In this document: positions 1 through 7,878 of the stretch, piece after piece | How positions within the stretch are numbered: the first letter of the stretch is position 1 | How the letters are laid out: each line of letters starts with the position of its first letter | Notes under the pieces: model-generated | Told to the model about the DNA's origin: nothing | Databases searched by the model: none | Seen by the model: the letters and a program-made list of their open reading frames with translations, nothing else | Assembly: GCF_038449125.1 (NCBI RefSeq) | Contig: NZ_CP151800.1 | Coordinates: forward strand, 964,406-1,028,405 | Direction of reading: 5' to 3' | Source: Kosakonia sp. BYX6 | GTDB taxonomy: Bacteria > Pseudomonadota > Gammaproteobacteria > Enterobacterales > Enterobacteriaceae | Length of the DNA stretch: 64,000 nt | Program-made: the position numbers and the translations under genes

Positions 1-738
1 GCGCGTGAAGAGTTAAATGAAATCCGCGAAAGCCTGAAGCTCAAGCAGGGCGGTTTTCAGTTGTTCAAAGCGAACCGCAATGTGCGCCGCGCCGTGTTCC
101 TCGGCATGTTGTTGCAGGCGATGCAGCAGTTTACCGGGATGAACATCATCATGTATTACGCGCCGCGCATTTTTAAAATGGCCGGGTTTACCACCACCGA
201 ACAGCAGATGATCGCCACGTTAGTCGTCGGCTTGACTTTTATGTTCGCCACCTTTATTGCCGTTTTTACGGTGGATAAAGCCGGACGCAAACCGGCGTTG
301 AAAATCGGTTTTAGCGTGATGGCGCTTGGCACGTTGATCCTCGGTTACTGCCTGATGCAGTTCGATAACGGCACCGCCTCGAACGGTTTGTCCTGGCTTT
401 CTGTGGGCATGACGATGATCTGTATCGCGGGCTACGCGATGAGCGCCGCGCCGGTGGTGTGGATTTTGTGCTCGGAGATCCAGCCGCTGAAATGCCGCGA
501 TTTTGGCATTACCTGTTCCACCACCACCAACTGGGTGTCGAACATGATTATCGGCGCGACCTTCCTGACCTTGCTGGACGCCATTGGTGCGGCGGGCACG
601 TTCTGGCTTTATACGGCGTTGAACCTGGCGTTTGTCGGTGTGACGTTCTGGCTGATCCCGGAAACGAAAAACGTCACGCTGGAACATATTGAACGTCGGT
701 TAATGGCAGGGGAGAAATTGCGGGATATTGGGGTTTGA
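1..738 (+). CDS. araE: L-arabinose:proton symporter AraE, C-terminal part
   Basis: The reading frame is open from the first base, so the 5' end lies outside the window and only the last 245 residues are present. It is a major facilitator superfamily sugar porter of the inner membrane that imports L-arabinose with protons. Visible features are hydrophobic helices of the C-terminal half, the QQFTGMN segment of the sugar porter family, a DKAGRKP loop between helices, and the terminal [16 protein letters not shown] signature. The extreme C-terminus (MAGEKL..IGV) resembles AraE more than GalP. In E. coli araE also lies beside ygeA-lysR-lysA, but here a pectin-oligomer uptake cluster separates them. 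The promoter is outside the window. GalP is the main alternative. Confidence 0.93.
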   Translation, partial: AREELNEIRESLKLKQGGFQLFKANRNVRRAVFLGMLLQAMQQFTGMNIIMYYAPRIFKMAGFTTTEQQMIATLVVGLTFMFATFIAVFTVDKAGRKPALKIGFSVMALGTLILGYCLMQFDNGTASNGLSWLSVGMTMICIAGYAMSAAPVVWILCSEIQPLKCRDFGITCSTTTNWVSNMIIGATFLTLLDAIGAAGTFWLYTALNLAFVGVTFWLIPETKNVTLEHIERRLMAGEKLRDIGV

Positions 739-743
739 TAAGT

Positions 744-828
744 TGCCGGATGGCGCGTAAACGCTTATCCGGCCTACAGGTTGATATCCTTTTGTAGGCC
801 GGATAAGGCAGCAGCCGCCATCCGGCAA
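744..828. repeat. Pair of inverted REP elements (BIME)
   Basis: Two REP units face each other. One runs from about 745 to 778 (gccggatggcg ... ttatccggcctac). Its inverted partner runs from about 794 to 828 (gtaggccggataagg ... gccatccggc). They fill the gap between the convergent araE and togB genes. Such units fold into stable hairpins that protect 3' ends of mRNA and can bind gyrase. Confidence 0.9.
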
Positions 829-843
829 TTTAAACGAACATTA

Positions 844-2133
844 TTAGCGCATTGCGCGTTTCAAAATACGCTCAGCCTGGCGCTGGAAATCCGTCGCGGT
901 TTCTTCCACGGTTTTCTGACCATAGTCGATGTACTGAATCGCGGTGCCGAACTGCGCCACAATCTGCGGATCGTCAAAGTACGGCGACACCGACAGTTTC
1001 GCCGGCAGGGATTGCGCCAGGCGCAGACCCGCAACAGCCGGGTCGTCTTCTTTAATCGCGCCACTCGCCGTCAGCGTTTGCACCGCCGCTTTACTCAGCG
1101 GTACGCCACGCTCCAGACCCAATGTTTCCACGCCCTCTTTGCTGTTCAGCAGGAAGTTAATCACCTGCGCGGCTTCTTTCGGGTGCTGGGTGGATTTACC
1201 AATCGACAGCATTTGCGCCGGTTTGAAGAACAGCCCGGCGTCTTTCGCGTCTGGCAGCATCGGGTAGTCGCCCAGCACCAGTTTGGCTGGCGGCTTCAGG
1301 TTGTCGGAATATTTGGTGATGGTGGAGTTCCACATATAAGTCCCGGCCCATTCACCTTCGATCCACGGTTTCATCTCATACATGTTGCTCTTACCGAACG
1401 ATGCGTAATATTTTGCGTCCGGCATCACATGGCTATCGACCAGTTTTTTATACATCTGGAAGAATTCCACCCACTGCTCTTTGCTGTAGCTGAACTTCTT
1501 CGCTTTCTCGTCCACAGCCGGAATATTGTATTTCTGCACCATGTACGAGTTCAGCAGCGCCAGCGTATCCTGGTGCTCCAGCACCACCGGGTAATACTGC
1601 TTGCCGAGTTTGCTCTCGAAGGTTTTGCCCGCGGCGAACAGCTCATCCCAGGTTTTCGGGAACGCGACGCCGGCTTTTTTCCACTGCTCATCGTTAAAGT
1701 AGAAAACGCGCGCCGTTACTGAAATCGGGATGCCGTTCAGCTTGCCGTCAACGGTTACGGATTGCAGCTCTTTGGCATCGAACTGGCTTAAATCGATAAT
1801 GTCTTTTACTTGGTTGAGATCGTAAAAACCTTCACCGGTTTTGGAGAAAATCGGCAGCCAGTTCCAGTTGGTCTGCATCACGTCCGGTTCCGTGCCGCCG
1901 GCGATTTGCGTGGTCAAACGGGAAAGATGGCCGTCCCAACCGGTGTATTCCGATTTAACGGTAATATCCGGGTGCTGTTTGTGAAACTCTTCCAGCGCTT
2001 TTAATGTCACCTGATGACGACCGTTGCCTCCCCACCAGGACATACGCAGGTCGACATTATCAGCGGCGGTTGCGGGTACAGCGCACATGCCCAGAGTTGC
2101 GGAGATGACTGCGCCTATAAGCACTTTTTTCAT
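844..2133 (-). CDS. togB: Oligogalacturonide ABC transporter, periplasmic binding protein
   Basis: This is the extracytoplasmic solute-binding protein (family 1) of an ABC importer, expected to capture short pectin fragments in the periplasm. It has 429 residues with a Sec signal peptide (MKKVLIGAV, hydrophobic core, then PATAA before DNVDLRMSWWGG). The mature part shows the family pattern GGTEPDVMQTNWNWLP near residue 100. An SD GGAG lies 8 bases before the ATG. It is the last gene of the togMNA-togB set, separated from togA by an intergenic palindromic repeat. Its resemblance to TogB of Dickeya, the gene order and the nearby kdgF support the substrate. Other oligosaccharides remain possible. 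Confidence 0.85.
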   Translation of the reverse strand: MKKVLIGAVISATLGMCAVPATAADNVDLRMSWWGGNGRHQVTLKALEEFHKQHPDITVKSEYTGWDGHLSRLTTQIAGGTEPDVMQTNWNWLPIFSKTGEGFYDLNQVKDIIDLSQFDAKELQSVTVDGKLNGIPISVTARVFYFNDEQWKKAGVAFPKTWDELFAAGKTFESKLGKQYYPVVLEHQDTLALLNSYMVQKYNIPAVDEKAKKFSYSKEQWVEFFQMYKKLVDSHVMPDAKYYASFGKSNMYEMKPWIEGEWAGTYMWNSTITKYSDNLKPPAKLVLGDYPMLPDAKDAGLFFKPAQMLSIGKSTQHPKEAAQVINFLLNSKEGVETLGLERGVPLSKAAVQTLTASGAIKEDDPAVAGLRLAQSLPAKLSVSPYFDDPQIVAQFGTAIQYIDYGQKTVEETATDFQRQAERILKRAMR

Positions 2134-2156
2134 TTTTATACTCCAGTTTTAAACTT

Positions 2157-2264
2157 CATTCTTCAAGCTGCCTCTTTGTTGGCTGCGTCTGCGTACCCCA
2201 GTCACTTACTTTTGTAAGCGCCTGGGGATACACCGACTTGCCGCCTCGACGCATCTCGAATTAT
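2157..2264. repeat. Enterobacterial intergenic palindromic repeat
   Basis: About 108 bases between togA and togB form an imperfect palindrome. The outer arms are attcttcaagctgc and gcatctcgaattat. The centre is a strong hairpin built from tacccca/tggggata and cttac/gtaag around a tttt loop (about 2194-2229). I recognise the layout as a dispersed non-coding repeat found in many enterobacterial genomes, similar to ERIC/RU-type elements. In the tog transcript it would place a large stem-loop just upstream of togB. Confidence 0.75.
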
Positions 2265-2273
2265 TTTGTTTAT

Positions 2274-3401
2274 TTATAAGGAAATGTTCTGTTCAGTTTT
2301 TGCGTCAAAAATATGGCACTTATTCATGTCAAACTTAAAATACACCTTCCGGTGAAGCCCCTTTGCAATCATTGGCTTAGCTTCATCAGAAGGAATTCGG
2401 GCGGTCAGCTCGTAGTCGGCGACTTTCAGGTAAATAAAGAACTCGTGACCCATGTTCTCTACGCGTACCAGCTCGCCTGAGCCGCAATCTTCGCCAAACG
2501 GTTCATCAGCGACGGAGACAAACTCCGGACGCACGCCAAAGAACACCTCTTTGTCCGCGTAATCCGCGACTTTTTCTTGCTGGCGAGCATTCAGCGCCAG
2601 CGTTTCCTGACCGAGCGTGATATGCAAACGCTCGTCTTTTTGCACAATTTTCGCCGGTTTGATGTTCATTTCTGGCGCGCCGATAAAGCCCGCCACGAAC
2701 ATATTTTTCGGGAAGTGGTAGAGATTGTCCGGCGTATCCACTTGCATGATATGGCCGAGCTTCATCACGCAAATGCGGTCGCCCATGGTCATCGCTTCGG
2801 TCTGATCGTGGGTAACGTAAACCGTGGTGGCCGGTTTGCCGGATTTCTTCAATTGCTTATGCAGGTCGGAAATACGGATGCGCATCGAGGCGCGCAGTTT
2901 GGCATCCAGGTTGGAAAGCGGTTCGTCGAACAGGAACACATCCGGTTTTTTCACAATCGCACGGCCTACTGCCACGCGCTGCGCCTGGCCGCCGGAAAGC
3001 TGGCGCGGCAGCCTGTCCATTAACTCTTCCAGTTCGAGGATTTTTGCCGCTTCGTCCACCTGTTTGGTGATCTCATCTTTCGGCAGCTTGCTGAGCTTCA
3101 GGCCGAAGGCGAGGTTTTCCCGCACCGTCATATGCGGATAAAGCGCGTAGTTCTGAAACACCATCGCGATGCCGCGCGCTTTCGGCGCAAGATTGTTGAC
3201 AATCTTTTCGCCAATGCGCACTTCGCCGCCGCTGATGGTTTCCAGGCCTGCCAGCATGCGAAGGGTGGTGGATTTCGCGCAACCAGAAGGGCCGACGATC
3301 ACCATAAATTCGCCGTCGGCAATTTTCAGGTCGATACCATGTACCGCTTTGAAGCCGTTGGAGTACACCTTTTCCAGTTTGTTGAAAATCACTTCAGCCA
3401 T
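2274..3401 (-). CDS. togA: Oligogalacturonide ABC transporter, ATPase subunit
   Basis: This 375-residue ATPase of the MalK/UgpC type powers uptake through TogMN at the cytoplasmic face. The ABC domain (about 1-240) contains Walker A (residues 37-45, GPSGCAKST), the Q-loop (FQNYALYPH), the signature LSGGQAQRVAVGRAI, Walker B (VFLFDEP) and the switch histidine (VYVTHDQTEAM). A C-terminal TOBE/OB regulatory domain follows (GAPEMNI onward). The usual Gly before the Walker A lysine is Ala42. It sits 12 bases downstream of togN in the same operon. The assignment to Tog rather than another CUT1 ATPase rests on the cluster context. Confidence 0.87.
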   Translation of the reverse strand: MAEVIFNKLEKVYSNGFKAVHGIDLKIADGEFMVIVGPSGCAKSTTLRMLAGLETISGGEVRIGEKIVNNLAPKARGIAMVFQNYALYPHMTVRENLAFGLKLSKLPKDEITKQVDEAAKILELEELMDRLPRQLSGGQAQRVAVGRAIVKKPDVFLFDEPLSNLDAKLRASMRIRISDLHKQLKKSGKPATTVYVTHDQTEAMTMGDRICVMKLGHIMQVDTPDNLYHFPKNMFVAGFIGAPEMNIKPAKIVQKDERLHITLGQETLALNARQQEKVADYADKEVFFGVRPEFVSVADEPFGEDCGSGELVRVENMGHEFFIYLKVADYELTARIPSDEAKPMIAKGLHRKVYFKFDMNKCHIFDAKTEQNISL

Positions 3402-3413
3402 GATACTTCCCTC

Positions 3414-4316
3414 TTAACCTTTAATTCCGCTGCTGGTCACGCCCTGTACGAAGTAGCGTTGTGCCAGGAAGAAGACAATGATGGACGGCAGAATGGAGAT
3501 ACTCGCCATTGCCAGAATTTCGTTCCACGGCGCGCCTTCGGTCACGTCGATAGACATTTTTAGCGCCAGGGCGATGGGGTATTTATCCACGCTGTAGACA
3601 TAAATCAGTGGGCCGATAAAGTCGTTCATCGACCACATAAACTGGAACAGCGCCACGGAGATAATGGCCGGTTTCAGAATCGGCACCACCACATACCAGA
3701 GCACTTGCCATGAGTTGCAGCCGTCGATTTGCGCCGCTTCTTCCATGTCGCGCGGCACACCGCGTAAAAACTGAATCAACATAAAGACGAAGAAGCCCTG
3801 CGTGGCGAACGCCAGCGGCAGATAAAGCGGCATATAGCTGTTGAGCATGCCCATTTCGCGGAACATCAGGTATTGCGGGATCAGCAGCACGGTGCTGGGC
3901 AGCAGCATGGTGGCGATGAGCGTACCGAACCAGAAGTTTTTCCACGGGATCTCAAAGCGGGCGAAACCGTAGGCCACCACCGTAGAAGAGATAATGGTCA
4001 GGATCACTTTTGGGATCACATACTTAAAGGTGTTCAGCATGTAATGACCGAAAGTGTATTCGGTGCCGGTTTTCCAGCCATTGATAAAACCATCCCAGGT
4101 AGCGTGGGTCGGCCACAGGCCCAGCGTGGTGAAGATTTCGTGGTTCGGTTTGAATGATGCCGAGAACATCCACGCTAGCGGGTAGAGCATTAACAGGCCG
4201 ACAAACAGCAGGATGATATAGCGAATCCACGCACTGACTTTTTCGCGACGCAATGTCCGCGCCACTTCACGTTCGGCGTCTTTCATACCCGGCGTAAGGT
4301 GTTGGATATCAGCCAT
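3414..4316 (-). CDS. togN: Oligogalacturonide ABC transporter, permease TogN
   Basis: This is an inner-membrane permease of the MalG/CUT1 type, 300 residues from the chosen start (MADIQHLTPGMKD). That start has an SD (GGGAGG) directly upstream. A longer frame to 4382 has no good ribosome site and would run deep into togM. The protein has six predicted membrane segments. The EAA loop that docks with the ATPase is EEAAQIDGCNSWQVLWYVVVPILKP. The start overlaps the end of togM by 8 bases, which suggests translational coupling. Confidence 0.87.
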   Translation of the reverse strand: MADIQHLTPGMKDAEREVARTLRREKVSAWIRYIILLFVGLLMLYPLAWMFSASFKPNHEIFTTLGLWPTHATWDGFINGWKTGTEYTFGHYMLNTFKYVIPKVILTIISSTVVAYGFARFEIPWKNFWFGTLIATMLLPSTVLLIPQYLMFREMGMLNSYMPLYLPLAFATQGFFVFMLIQFLRGVPRDMEEAAQIDGCNSWQVLWYVVVPILKPAIISVALFQFMWSMNDFIGPLIYVYSVDKYPIALALKMSIDVTEGAPWNEILAMASISILPSIIVFFLAQRYFVQGVTSSGIKG

Positions 4317-5199
4317 TTTTGCCTCCCTTATCGGCAGAGTAGAACACCCAATATTTCGATGATTTAAAGGCGATGGAGGCAAAGATCGCCACGACCAGGA
4401 ACAGCACCCAGGCCAGCGCGGCGCCGTAGCCCATGTCGAAATATTTGAACGCGGTATCGTAGATATAGAGCGAGAACAGGTAGGTGTAATAGGTCGGGCC
4501 GCCGCCGGTAATCACGTACGGGCCGGTAAACTCCTGGAACGCCTGGGTGGTTTGCATGATGAAGTTGAAGAAAATCACCGGCGTAATCAGCGGCACGGTC
4601 ACTTTCATAAACATTTGCCATTTGCTGGCGCCATCGATCATCGCTGCTTCATATTGGGATTGCGGGACGTTTTGCAACGCGGCGAGGAAAATCACCATCG
4701 CGGAACCAAACTGCCACACACGCAGCAGCGTAACGGACATCAGCGCCAGCGAGGGTTCGCCCAGCCAGTTGATCGGATCAAGACCGAACACGCCGATAAA
4801 GCTGTTCAGCAAACCATCAATGGCAAACAGCGCGCGCCACAGCACAGCGATAGCGACAGAACTGCCAAGAATCGACGGAATATAGTAAGCGGTACGGAAA
4901 AAGCCGATGCCGCGTAATTTAAAATTCAGTACAAACGCAATACCCAGCGCAAAAGCGAGTTTGAGTGGGATCGTTAAAAAGACATACGCAAAAGTGACGC
5001 CCATTGATTTCCAGAAGAGAGTGTCTTCGGTAAACATGTAGCGATAGTTTTCAATGCCATTAAATACCGGCGGGCTCATCAGATCATACTCAGTAAAACT
5101 GAGAAAGAAGGATGAGATGAAGGGGAAAGCCGTAAAGACAATCAGCCCTATTATGTAGGGCGATATCCAGGCCAATCCCAGTAGTCTGTTTTCATTCAT
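4309..5199 (-). CDS. togM: Oligogalacturonide ABC transporter, permease TogM
   Basis: This is a MalF-type permease of 296 residues and the first gene of the minus-strand tog operon. Membrane segments start at LAWISPYIIGLIVFTAFPF. The EAA loop appears as YEAAMIDGASKWQMFMKVTVPLITP. With TogN it forms the transmembrane channel for oligogalacturonides. An SD AGGTAGG precedes the ATG. The 466 bases upstream contain two KdgR-like boxes and a CRP-like half-site, consistent with induction by pectin catabolites and catabolite control. The family assignment is firm. The substrate is inferred from TogB and kdgF. Confidence 0.87.
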   Translation of the reverse strand: MNENRLLGLAWISPYIIGLIVFTAFPFISSFFLSFTEYDLMSPPVFNGIENYRYMFTEDTLFWKSMGVTFAYVFLTIPLKLAFALGIAFVLNFKLRGIGFFRTAYYIPSILGSSVAIAVLWRALFAIDGLLNSFIGVFGLDPINWLGEPSLALMSVTLLRVWQFGSAMVIFLAALQNVPQSQYEAAMIDGASKWQMFMKVTVPLITPVIFFNFIMQTTQAFQEFTGPYVITGGGPTYYTYLFSLYIYDTAFKYFDMGYGAALAWVLFLVVAIFASIAFKSSKYWVFYSADKGGKNG

Positions 5200-5382
5200 A
5201 CATACCTACCTGGCGAACAATGAGTAATACGGATTCGGAGAGTCATTTTCCCCGTCGCTGAGCGTCAGGGTGCGCTTGATCACAAAAATGAGTGTTATCA
5301 ATGCGTTTTAGAACTTTAACTAACGGAAACTATTGATATTGTTGCGGGTTTTAAAATCCGCTGAACTTGTGTTCTTGAATTG

Positions 5383-5397
5383 TAAAACATCGTTTTA
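5383..5397. promoter_or_regulatory. KdgR-like operator candidate 1 upstream of togM
   Basis: The palindrome TAAAACATCGTTTTA has six-base arms around a three-base centre. It resembles the KdgR consensus (A-rich, AAAC N3 GTTT, T-rich). It lies 184 bases upstream of the togM start in an AT-rich gap. The match is weaker than the other two boxes because the arms read AAAAC instead of GAAAC. Confidence 0.5.
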
Positions 5398-5443
5398 AAA
5401 TATTTTATTGTGTTTAATTTTGCCGTCATTCTATTAATCACTG

Positions 5444-5473
5444 AAATGTGATCGAAGTCGAAACGATGTTTCA
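5444..5473. promoter_or_regulatory. CRP-like half-site overlapping KdgR-like operator 2
   Basis: AAATGTGATC at 5444-5453 is a perfect left half of a CRP site, but the right half is poor (TCGAA for TCACA). It runs into GAAACGATGTTTC at 5460-5472, which fits the KdgR core GAAAC N3 GTTTC. Adjacent CRP and KdgR sites are typical of pectinolysis promoters in Dickeya. The whole stretch 5200-5619 holds no convincing gene and looks like a shared control region for tog and possibly kdgF. Confidence 0.6.
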
Positions 5474-5619
5474 ATAAAGTGAGTTGGGTGTCATTTTTAT
5501 CGAAAAAACACGGGCTTTGCAGGGAATAAAAGAATGTGAAAAGCGCAATGAATCGCGAAATGAAATGATTCAAAATTAAAACGATTATCCGGCGAATTAT
5601 CGCGTTAAGGTGAGTAAAT

Positions 5620-5646
5620 AAAAAAGACCCCCAAATATTGGGGGCC
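5620..5646 (-). terminator. Rho-independent terminator of kdgF
   Basis: Read on the minus strand, the hairpin GGCCCCCAATATTTGGGGGTC is followed by a TTTTTTAT run. It lies about 20 bases past the kdgF stop codon. Confidence 0.9.
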
Positions 5647-5665
5647 TTAAATTATGTGGCGGCGA

Positions 5666-5992
5666 TCAAGGTTTCAGGAAATCTTCGCGCACTGGCGTAA
5701 AGGTATCGAGCAAGGTACCTGCTTTCAGGCACACACAGCCGTGCATAATGTGCGGTCGCTTATAAAGTGTATCGCCTGCGGTGACGATATGTTTCTCATC
5801 ACCAATGGTAAATTCGAACTCACCGGATAAAACATAAGTGAGTTGTTCGTGAGGATGGTTGTGCATTGGGCCGATGGCACCTTGCTCGAACATCACTTCG
5901 ACCGCCATCATTTTGCCATCATGAGCAAGAATACGGCGGGTTACACCGTTGCCCAGGTCGTCAAGTTGCGTGTCTTTATGAAAGATAAACAT
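5666..5992 (-). CDS. kdgF: Pectin degradation cupin KdgF
   Basis: This is a small cytoplasmic cupin of 108 residues. KdgF converts the unsaturated monomer released from pectin or alginate (4,5-unsaturated galacturonate) to the linear ketouronate, ahead of KduI/KduD. A single cupin barrel is visible with the metal-binding motif MHNHPHEQLTYVLSGE (about residues 43-58) and a second histidine motif RPHIMHG (about 79-85). A perfect KdgR-type palindrome lies 30 bases before the start, and its own terminator follows. Its place beside the Tog importer makes a pectin-oligomer function likely. No lyase (pelW, ogl) or kduI/kduD is visible in this window. Confidence 0.88.
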   Translation of the reverse strand: MFIFHKDTQLDDLGNGVTRRILAHDGKMMAVEVMFEQGAIGPMHNHPHEQLTYVLSGEFEFTIGDEKHIVTAGDTLYKRPHIMHGCVCLKAGTLLDTFTPVREDFLKP

Positions 5993-6021
5993 CGGGCTGT
6001 CCTGTAGTGGTTATTGAATGA

Positions 6022-6036
6022 TGAAACGTTGTTTCA
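6022..6036. promoter_or_regulatory. KdgR operator upstream of kdgF
   Basis: TGAAACGTTGTTTCA has perfect six-base arms around GTT and closely matches the KdgR consensus. It sits 30 bases upstream of the kdgF ATG, where a repressor would block the promoter or early elongation. KdgR itself is not in this window. Confidence 0.8.
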
Positions 6037-6141
6037 AAATAACTTATCTCAGTGTTGCGCAAAAATAAACGCGCGGCCAGAGAAGTTGAAAGTCGATCAC
6101 AACTTTGCTTGACTGAGTACTAAACCAGACGGAGAGAGACG

Positions 6142-6834
6142 ATGAAAACGATTGGACTGCTGGGCGGCATGAGCTGGGAATCGACCATTCCCTACTATCG
6201 CCTGATCAATGAGGGCGTCAAAGACCGCCTGGGCGGTTTGCACTCCGCCAGTTTGCTTTTACACAGCCTGGATTTTCATGAAATAGAAACCTGTCAGGCA
6301 ACCGCGCAGTGGCACAAAGCCGGGGAAATCCTCGCCCAGGCGGCAGCCGGTCTTGAACAATCTGGCGCCCAGGCGATTGTGCTGTGTACCAACACCATGC
6401 ACAAAGTGGCCAGCCAAATTGAAGAGCGCTGTCATATTCCGTTCCTGCACATTGCCGATGCCACTGGCCGGGCGATTGAAAGCGCCGGTCTGCGTAATGT
6501 CGCGCTGCTCGGCACGCGCTACACCATGGAGCAGGATTTTTACCGCGGTCGTCTGGAAAAACAGTTCGGCATTGAAACGCAAGTGCCGGGGCCGGAAGAT
6601 CGCGAACGCGTGAACCAGATAATCTTTGAAGAGCTGTGTCTCGGCACCTTTAGCGATGTTTCGCGCCAGTACTTCGTCAATTTGATTACTCACATGGCGG
6701 AAGCGGGCGCGGAAGGGGTGATTTTCGGTTGCACCGAAATTGGCCTGCTGGTGCCGGAATCACGCAGCCCGATCAAGGTGTTTGATACCGCGGCGCTGCA
6801 CGCGGCCGATGCAGTTAACTTTATGCTCTCTTAA
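6142..6834 (+). CDS. ygeA: Broad-specificity amino acid racemase YgeA
   Basis: This 230-residue protein of the aspartate/glutamate racemase family is PLP-independent. The E. coli protein is a broad-specificity racemase with preference for homoserine. The two catalytic cysteines are visible in VLCTNTMHK (about residue 81) and [10 protein letters not shown] (about 196). The N-terminus [15 protein letters not shown] is the family signature. It ends 4 bases inside the convergent lysR. In E. coli it lies between lysR and araE, so the tog/kdgF block sits exactly between ygeA and araE here. A good SD (GGAGAGAG) precedes the ATG. Confidence 0.93.
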   Translation: MKTIGLLGGMSWESTIPYYRLINEGVKDRLGGLHSASLLLHSLDFHEIETCQATAQWHKAGEILAQAAAGLEQSGAQAIVLCTNTMHKVASQIEERCHIPFLHIADATGRAIESAGLRNVALLGTRYTMEQDFYRGRLEKQFGIETQVPGPEDRERVNQIIFEELCLGTFSDVSRQYFVNLITHMAEAGAEGVIFGCTEIGLLVPESRSPIKVFDTAALHAADAVNFMLS

Positions 6835-7757
6835 TGCTTGTCTGACATGGCAGCCAGCGATCCGGTCACCTGCGGCATGGCTGCCTGCAAATGGTGGGTA
6901 AAGGCCTCGACCAGCGCGGAAGCCGGGCGATGCAGCGGGCGAATTAGGCTGACGGTAAACGGCACGTCGATACTGAAGCGCCGTACCGCGACGCCGTTGT
7001 TGGCGTAATCCAGCGCCGTGAGCGGGTTGACCACCGAAATGCCTACCCCGGCGCGCACCATCGCACACACCGATGCCGCGCTGTGGGTTTCCAGCACCAT
7101 TCGCCGTTTCACCTGATGTTCATTGAACAGCGCGTCCAATAATTGCCGATAACTGTCGGTGCGCGACAAACTAATGTAATTCTCCCCCTGAAAATCCCCC
7201 GGTGTGAGCACGCTTTTGCGCGCCAGCGGGTGGTTTTGCGGCATCACACACACTTCATTGCAGGTCAGTAGCGGCGTGCGCTCGGTGCCCGCTGGCGTGC
7301 TGAGGGTTTCGGTTAAGCCTAAATCATGGCGCTGCGCCGACAACCACTCTTCGAGTAGCGGCGATTCCTGCGGCACGATATTGAGGCTGACATCCGGGTA
7401 GCGGGCGAGAAACGGCTGCAACAACAGCGGCAAAAAGGATTGGGAAAACACCGGCAAACAGGCCACCGACAGTTCGCCCTGGCGGAATTCGCGCAGGCTT
7501 TCCGCTGCGCTGACAATCCTGTCCAGCCCGTACCAGGATCGCTGCACCTCTTCGAACAGCCGCAGCCCTTGCACTGTTGGGTGTAAGCGCCCGCGCGTGC
7601 GCGTAAACAATTTCAGGCCGAGCACTTTTTCAAAGCGCGCCAGTTCGCGGCTCACGGTCGGCTGCGAGGTGTGCAGCATTGCCGCGGCTTCGGTCAGGTT
7701 GCCGGTGGTCATCACGGCATGAAAGATTTCAATATGGCGCAAGTTAACAGCAGGCAT
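6831..7757 (-). CDS. lysR: LysR, activator of lysA
   Basis: This LysR-type regulator has 308 residues (E. coli 311). The N-terminal winged helix-turn-helix spans about residues 1-65 ([46 protein letters not shown]). A substrate-binding domain follows that senses diaminopimelate. It activates the divergent lysA and represses itself. The 121-base gap between the two starts is the usual place for its binding sites. Gene order and divergence are as in E. coli. Confidence 0.95.
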   Translation of the reverse strand: MPAVNLRHIEIFHAVMTTGNLTEAAAMLHTSQPTVSRELARFEKVLGLKLFTRTRGRLHPTVQGLRLFEEVQRSWYGLDRIVSAAESLREFRQGELSVACLPVFSQSFLPLLLQPFLARYPDVSLNIVPQESPLLEEWLSAQRHDLGLTETLSTPAGTERTPLLTCNEVCVMPQNHPLARKSVLTPGDFQGENYISLSRTDSYRQLLDALFNEHQVKRRMVLETHSAASVCAMVRAGVGISVVNPLTALDYANNGVAVRRFSIDVPFTVSLIRPLHRPASALVEAFTHHLQAAMPQVTGSLAAMSDKH

Positions 7758-7878
7758 GGCAGTATCCGGTTACTGAGCGTTATCCATATCATTTTTGCAT
7801 AGAGTCTCGATAAAACGATATTTTTTATTCCGTTCGTGCTGTGGCGTAATCATAAAAAAGCACGCTATCGGAGTGACT

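Noticed and set aside
781-1722. Long open frame (313 codons) on the plus strand opposite togB
   Set aside because: It is antisense to a clear solute-binding protein, is rich in Arg/His/Gln as expected from a shadow frame, and shows no domain.
5316-5573. 85-codon minus-strand frame in the tog-kdgF gap
   Set aside because: It is AT-rich, overlaps two KdgR-like boxes, lacks a ribosome site and resembles nothing. It is better explained as regulatory DNA.
6082-6105. CRP-like site (GATCACAACTT) upstream of ygeA
   Set aside because: Only one half matches. The opposite half has two of five consensus bases, so it is not separable from chance.
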